From JACCXE01 sp963718605 (GTDB taxonomy: Bacteria > Actinomycetota > Acidimicrobiia > Acidimicrobiales > JACCXE01): a DNA stretch of 64,000 nucleotides. The stretch is from positions 4,030,001-4,094,000 of the forward strand of contig OY970363.1 of NCBI GenBank assembly GCA_963718605.1, written 5' to 3'. Shown here one piece after another: positions 61,296 to 64,000 of this stretch. A program made the position numbers and the translations under genes. Below the pieces are notes generated by a model. The model worked only from the letters and a program-made list of their open reading frames with translations. It was not told where the DNA came from and made no database searches. The stretch's first letter is position 1; each line of letters starts with the position of its first letter.

Positions 61296-62474
61296 ATGGC
61301 GAACCACCCAACACGGTCCGACATTGACTTGATCGACGGCGCCTTCTGGGGCCGTGATCCGCACGAAGCTATGGCGTGGATGCGGGCGAACGCGCCGGTT
61401 TATTGGGACGGGCGGACGTGGGGCATCACGAAGTACGCCGACCTCAAACACGTCTCACAAGATCCGGCAACGTTTTCCAGCGCCGGTGGTATCCGGGCGG
61501 ACTCGGGCGCGACGCCGATGATGATCGACAAGGACGACCCCGAACACGTGCGCCGGCGCAAGCTCGTGAACAAGGGTTACACCCCGCGTCGCGTCCGCGA
61601 CCGGGAAGACGAGGTTCGCCAGGCCTGCGATGAGATCATCGATCGCGTCGCCGAGAAGGGGGCGTGTGACTTTGTGTGGGACATCGCCGCGCCGCTGCCG
61701 TTGGCCATGATCGCCAACGACCTCGGCGTCGATCCGGCCGACCGCAAGCAACTGTTGGACTGGAGCGACGCGCTGCTCAGTTCGCTGACGGGCGCCGCGG
61801 GCACGATGGAACGCGCCGCCGAGGCGTTCGGCGGTTACATGACGTACGCGGCCGGCGTGATCGCCGACCGGCGGGCCAACCCGCGCGAGGACTTGATGAG
61901 CGTGCTGTGCCACGCCGAGGTCGACGGCGACCGACTCGACGACGACGCGATCCTCTACGACTCGCTGCTGATACTCATCGGCGGCGACGAGACCACTAGG
62001 CACGTCATCTCGGGCGGGATGTTCCAACTGTTGTCGGACCGCGCGCAGTGGAACGCGCTCGTCGCCGACCCGGCGCTCATCCCGACCGCGGTCGAGGAAA
62101 TGCTGCGCTGGATTTCGCCGATCAAGAACATGAACCGCACCGCCACGCGCGACGTCGAACTGCGCGGGCAACAGATTCACGCCGGCGACAACGTGCTGCT
62201 GCTGTATCCGTCGGCCAATCGCGACGAGGACGTGTTCGACGATCCGTTCCGCTTCGACATCAGACGGACGCCAAACGAGCACGTGGCATTCGGATTCGGC
62301 ACGCACTTCTGCCTCGGCAACAGCCTCGCCCGGCTCGAACTGCGAATCATGTTCGAGCAGCTGGTCGCCCGGCTGCCCGACCTCGAGCTGGTCTCCGACG
62401 TCGAACCGCCCAACCGTCCTGCCAACTTCGTCTCGGGCTACGAGACCATGCCGGTGCGCTTCAGCCCGTGTTGA
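61296..62474 (+). CDS. Cytochrome P450, CYP142-like steroid side-chain oxidase
   Basis: A 392-residue P450. LILIGGDETTRHVISGG is the I-helix, EEMLRWISPIKNMNRT the ExxR region, and FGFGTHFCLGNSLARLE the heme loop with Cys339. SSAGGIRADSGATPMMIDKDD, the GGDETTRH form and RPANFVSGYETMPV strongly resemble CYP142, which like CYP125 oxidises the cholesterol terminal methyl but with other stereochemistry. ATG chosen because it directly follows the operator and starts the family pattern. The next P450 gene overlaps by 7 nt. Confidence 0.86.
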   Translation: MANHPTRSDIDLIDGAFWGRDPHEAMAWMRANAPVYWDGRTWGITKYADLKHVSQDPATFSSAGGIRADSGATPMMIDKDDPEHVRRRKLVNKGYTPRRVRDREDEVRQACDEIIDRVAEKGACDFVWDIAAPLPLAMIANDLGVDPADRKQLLDWSDALLSSLTGAAGTMERAAEAFGGYMTYAAGVIADRRANPREDLMSVLCHAEVDGDRLDDDAILYDSLLILIGGDETTRHVISGGMFQLLSDRAQWNALVADPALIPTAVEEMLRWISPIKNMNRTATRDVELRGQQIHAGDNVLLLYPSANRDEDVFDDPFRFDIRRTPNEHVAFGFGTHFCLGNSLARLELRIMFEQLVARLPDLELVSDVEPPNRPANFVSGYETMPVRFSPC

Positions 62475-63650
62475 CGTTCAGTCCCTACGACTACGCGGTC
62501 CACGAGGATCCGTACCCGATCTACGAACAGCTGCGACGTGAGGCACCGGCGTACCGCAACGACGAGCTCGACTTTTGGGCGTTGTCATTGCACACCGACG
62601 TAATGGCAGCGTTCCACGACTCGGCGACGTTTTCCGAACAGCCACGGTGTGAGCCTCGATCGCTTGGCGTCGGGCCCGCACGCACACAAGACGATGTCGT
62701 TTCTCGCGATGGATCCGCCGCGCCACACGCGGATGCGGTCGCTGGTGTCGCGCGGGTTCACGCCGCGACGCGTGAACGACCTCGAGCCGCGCATCCACGA
62801 ACTCGCCGCGGGTTACCTCGACGAAGGCATGCAACGCGGCAGCTTCGACTTCATCGCCGACTTCGCCGCCAAGCTGCCGATGGACGTAGTGAGCGAGCTG
62901 ATGGGCGTGCCGGTCGCGGACCGCGACGAGCTGCGCCGGCTCGCCGACTTGGTGCTGCACCGCGAGGAGGGCGTCGAGGACGTGCCGCCGGCGGGCATCG
63001 ACGCCGCGTTCACGCTCGCGGTGTACTACGCCGAGATGGTCGCGGACCGCCGCCGGGCCCGCACCGACGACCTGACCTCCGCACTGCTCGACGCCGAGAT
63101 CGACGGCGACCGGCTAACCGACGACGACATCGTCTCGTTCCTGTTCCTTATGGTCGTCGCCGGCAACGAGACGACCACCAAACTGCTCGGCAACGCCGCC
63201 TACTGGGCGGCGCGCTTCCCCGCTCAGCGTGAGGCGGTGTGGACCCGAAGCGTCACGGTCGGTGACTGGGTCGAGGAGACACTTCGCTACGACGGTTCAA
63301 CCCAGATGCTCGCCCGCGTCACCCTGAACGACGTGACGCTGCACGACCAGACCATCCGCGCCGGCGACCGCGTGTTGCTGCTCATCGGGTCGGCCAACCG
63401 CGACCCGGCCGCGTTCGACGACGCCGACAACTACGTGCTCGGGCGTGACACGTCGGCGATGGCCTCGTTCGGCTTTGGTCGTCATTTCTGCCTCGGTGCT
63501 CCCCTGGCCCGTCTGGAAGCGCGGGTCGCGCTGCAACTAGTGATCGATCGTTGCGCGAGCTACGACATCGACTTCGACCGCGCGGTCCGCGTGCACTCGA
63601 CCAACGTGCGCGGGTTCGCGTCCTTCCCAGTGAAAGTCGTGCCGCGATGA
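62468..63650 (+). CDS. Second cytochrome P450, one frameshift
   Basis: About 394 residues when joined; start GTG 62468 or TTG 62471, overlapping the CYP142-like stop. It begins FSPYDYAVHEDPYPIYEQLRREAP (core HEDPYPIYEQLR). After one extra G at 62636 the frame continues NSHGVSLDRLASGP. VVAGNETTTKLLGNA is the I-helix, EETLRYDGSTQ the ExxR, FGFGRHFCLGAPLARLE the heme loop (Cys codon 63489). Substrate unknown; the family resembles diverse actinobacterial P450s of terpenoid or fatty acid type. Co-transcription with the CYP142-like gene suggests a steroid-related role. Confidence 0.8.
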
Positions 63651-64000
63651 CTGTTTCTGCAGCGTTCATAGGCCTGGGCAACATCGGCGCGCCGATCGCG
63701 CGTCGGCTCCTCGCCAATGACGGCGGGCTCGTCGTCTACGACGTGCGACCCGAGGCCGCCGACGCGCTCGTGGCCGGTGGGGCCCGCCTCGCGGCATCGC
63801 TTGCCGACGTCGCCGCGTCGGCCGACGTGATCTCGGTGATGGTGCGCGACGACGCCCAGGTACGCGAGGTGATCGACGCGCTGCTGCCGTCCGTCCGGCG
63901 CGACACGGTGATCGCCATCCACTCCACCATCCACGCCGCCACGGCGATCGAACTCGAGCCGGTTGTGCGCGACCGCGGCGCCGCGCTGCTCGACGCCCCG
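63647..64000 (+). CDS. NAD(P)-dependent 3-hydroxyisobutyrate dehydrogenase-family oxidoreductase, 5' part
   Basis: The first 118 codons of a beta-hydroxyacid dehydrogenase, cut by the window end. ATG 63647 overlaps the P450 stop (ATGA). AFIGLGNIGAPIARRLL is the nucleotide-binding loop, VYDVRPEAADALVAGGA the next strand-helix, and VISVMVRDDAQVREVI the third. The catalytic lysine region is beyond the window. Likely substrates are hydroxyisobutyrate-like acids or imines. Confidence 0.82.
   Translation, partial: MTVSAAFIGLGNIGAPIARRLLANDGGLVVYDVRPEAADALVAGGARLAASLADVAASADVISVMVRDDAQVREVIDALLPSVRRDTVIAIHSTIHAATAIELEPVVRDRGAALLDAP

Overview
The window reads as a chromosomal segment of a high-GC actinobacterium. 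GC-rich codon use, many GTG starts, 4-nt ATGA/GTGA gene overlaps, a two-subunit methylmalonyl-CoA mutase and, above all, a sterol-degradation gene set laid out as in mycobacteria all point that way. An Acidimicrobiia-like lineage is my best guess, but that is inference. I see no rRNA, tRNA, CRISPR array, insertion sequence or phage gene.

Region 1 (1-24.9 kb) is mostly housekeeping and central metabolism: pabB-pabC for folate, biotin ligase, a biotin-dependent acyl-CoA carboxylase alpha chain, an M20 amidohydrolase, PPK2, a secreted peptidoglycan amidase, methylmalonyl-CoA mutase large subunit with an LpdA-like flavoprotein, 2-oxoacid:ferredoxin oxidoreductase KorAB, an OafA-type acyltransferase, a rhodanese-MoeB fusion, KASIII-like and UGT-like enzymes, and a sirtuin. 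The carboxylase and amidohydrolase genes (2.1-5.1 kb) carry about six small indels, most easily explained by sequencing error.

Region 2 (24.9-31.5 kb) is a plus-strand operon: phosphotransferase, AMP-forming acyl-CoA ligase, a DUF7064/7065-like protein, PaaI thioesterase, zinc alcohol dehydrogenase, CMD-family protein and ferritin-like protein. Two perfect CTGAC...GTCAG palindromes precede its first two genes.

Region 3 (31.6-54.5 kb) is a sterol catabolism island. Side-chain enzymes are EchA19-like hydratase, CYP125-like P450, FadD19-like ligase, FadA5-like thiolase and an FdxD-like ferredoxin. C/D-ring enzymes are FadA6-like thiolase, EchA20-like hydrolase, IpdA, IpdB, IpdC, IpdF and a FadE30-like dehydrogenase. 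A 3-alpha-hydroxysteroid dehydrogenase-like SDR is also present. The order SDR | echA20-ipdA-ipdB-ipdC matches the Mycobacterium tuberculosis Rv3549c-Rv3553 layout. Embedded in the island is a sulfotransferase-ABC exporter-sterol-type glycosyltransferase operon.

Region 4 (54.6-64 kb) holds a branched-chain-amino-acid-type (HAAT) ABC transporter with fused LivH-LivM permease and an uncharacterised secreted protein inside the operon, divergent from a CYP142-like P450, a second P450 and a 3-hydroxyisobutyrate dehydrogenase-family gene that runs off the window.

Five KstR-type boxes (TnnAACnnGTTnnA or one change from it) lie before sterol genes, and four CTGAC-type palindromes lie before lipid genes; both kinds occur together upstream of the CYP142-like gene. 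Two copies of a dispersed ~50-bp palindromic repeat and two other long inverted repeats sit between convergent genes, where they probably terminate transcription.
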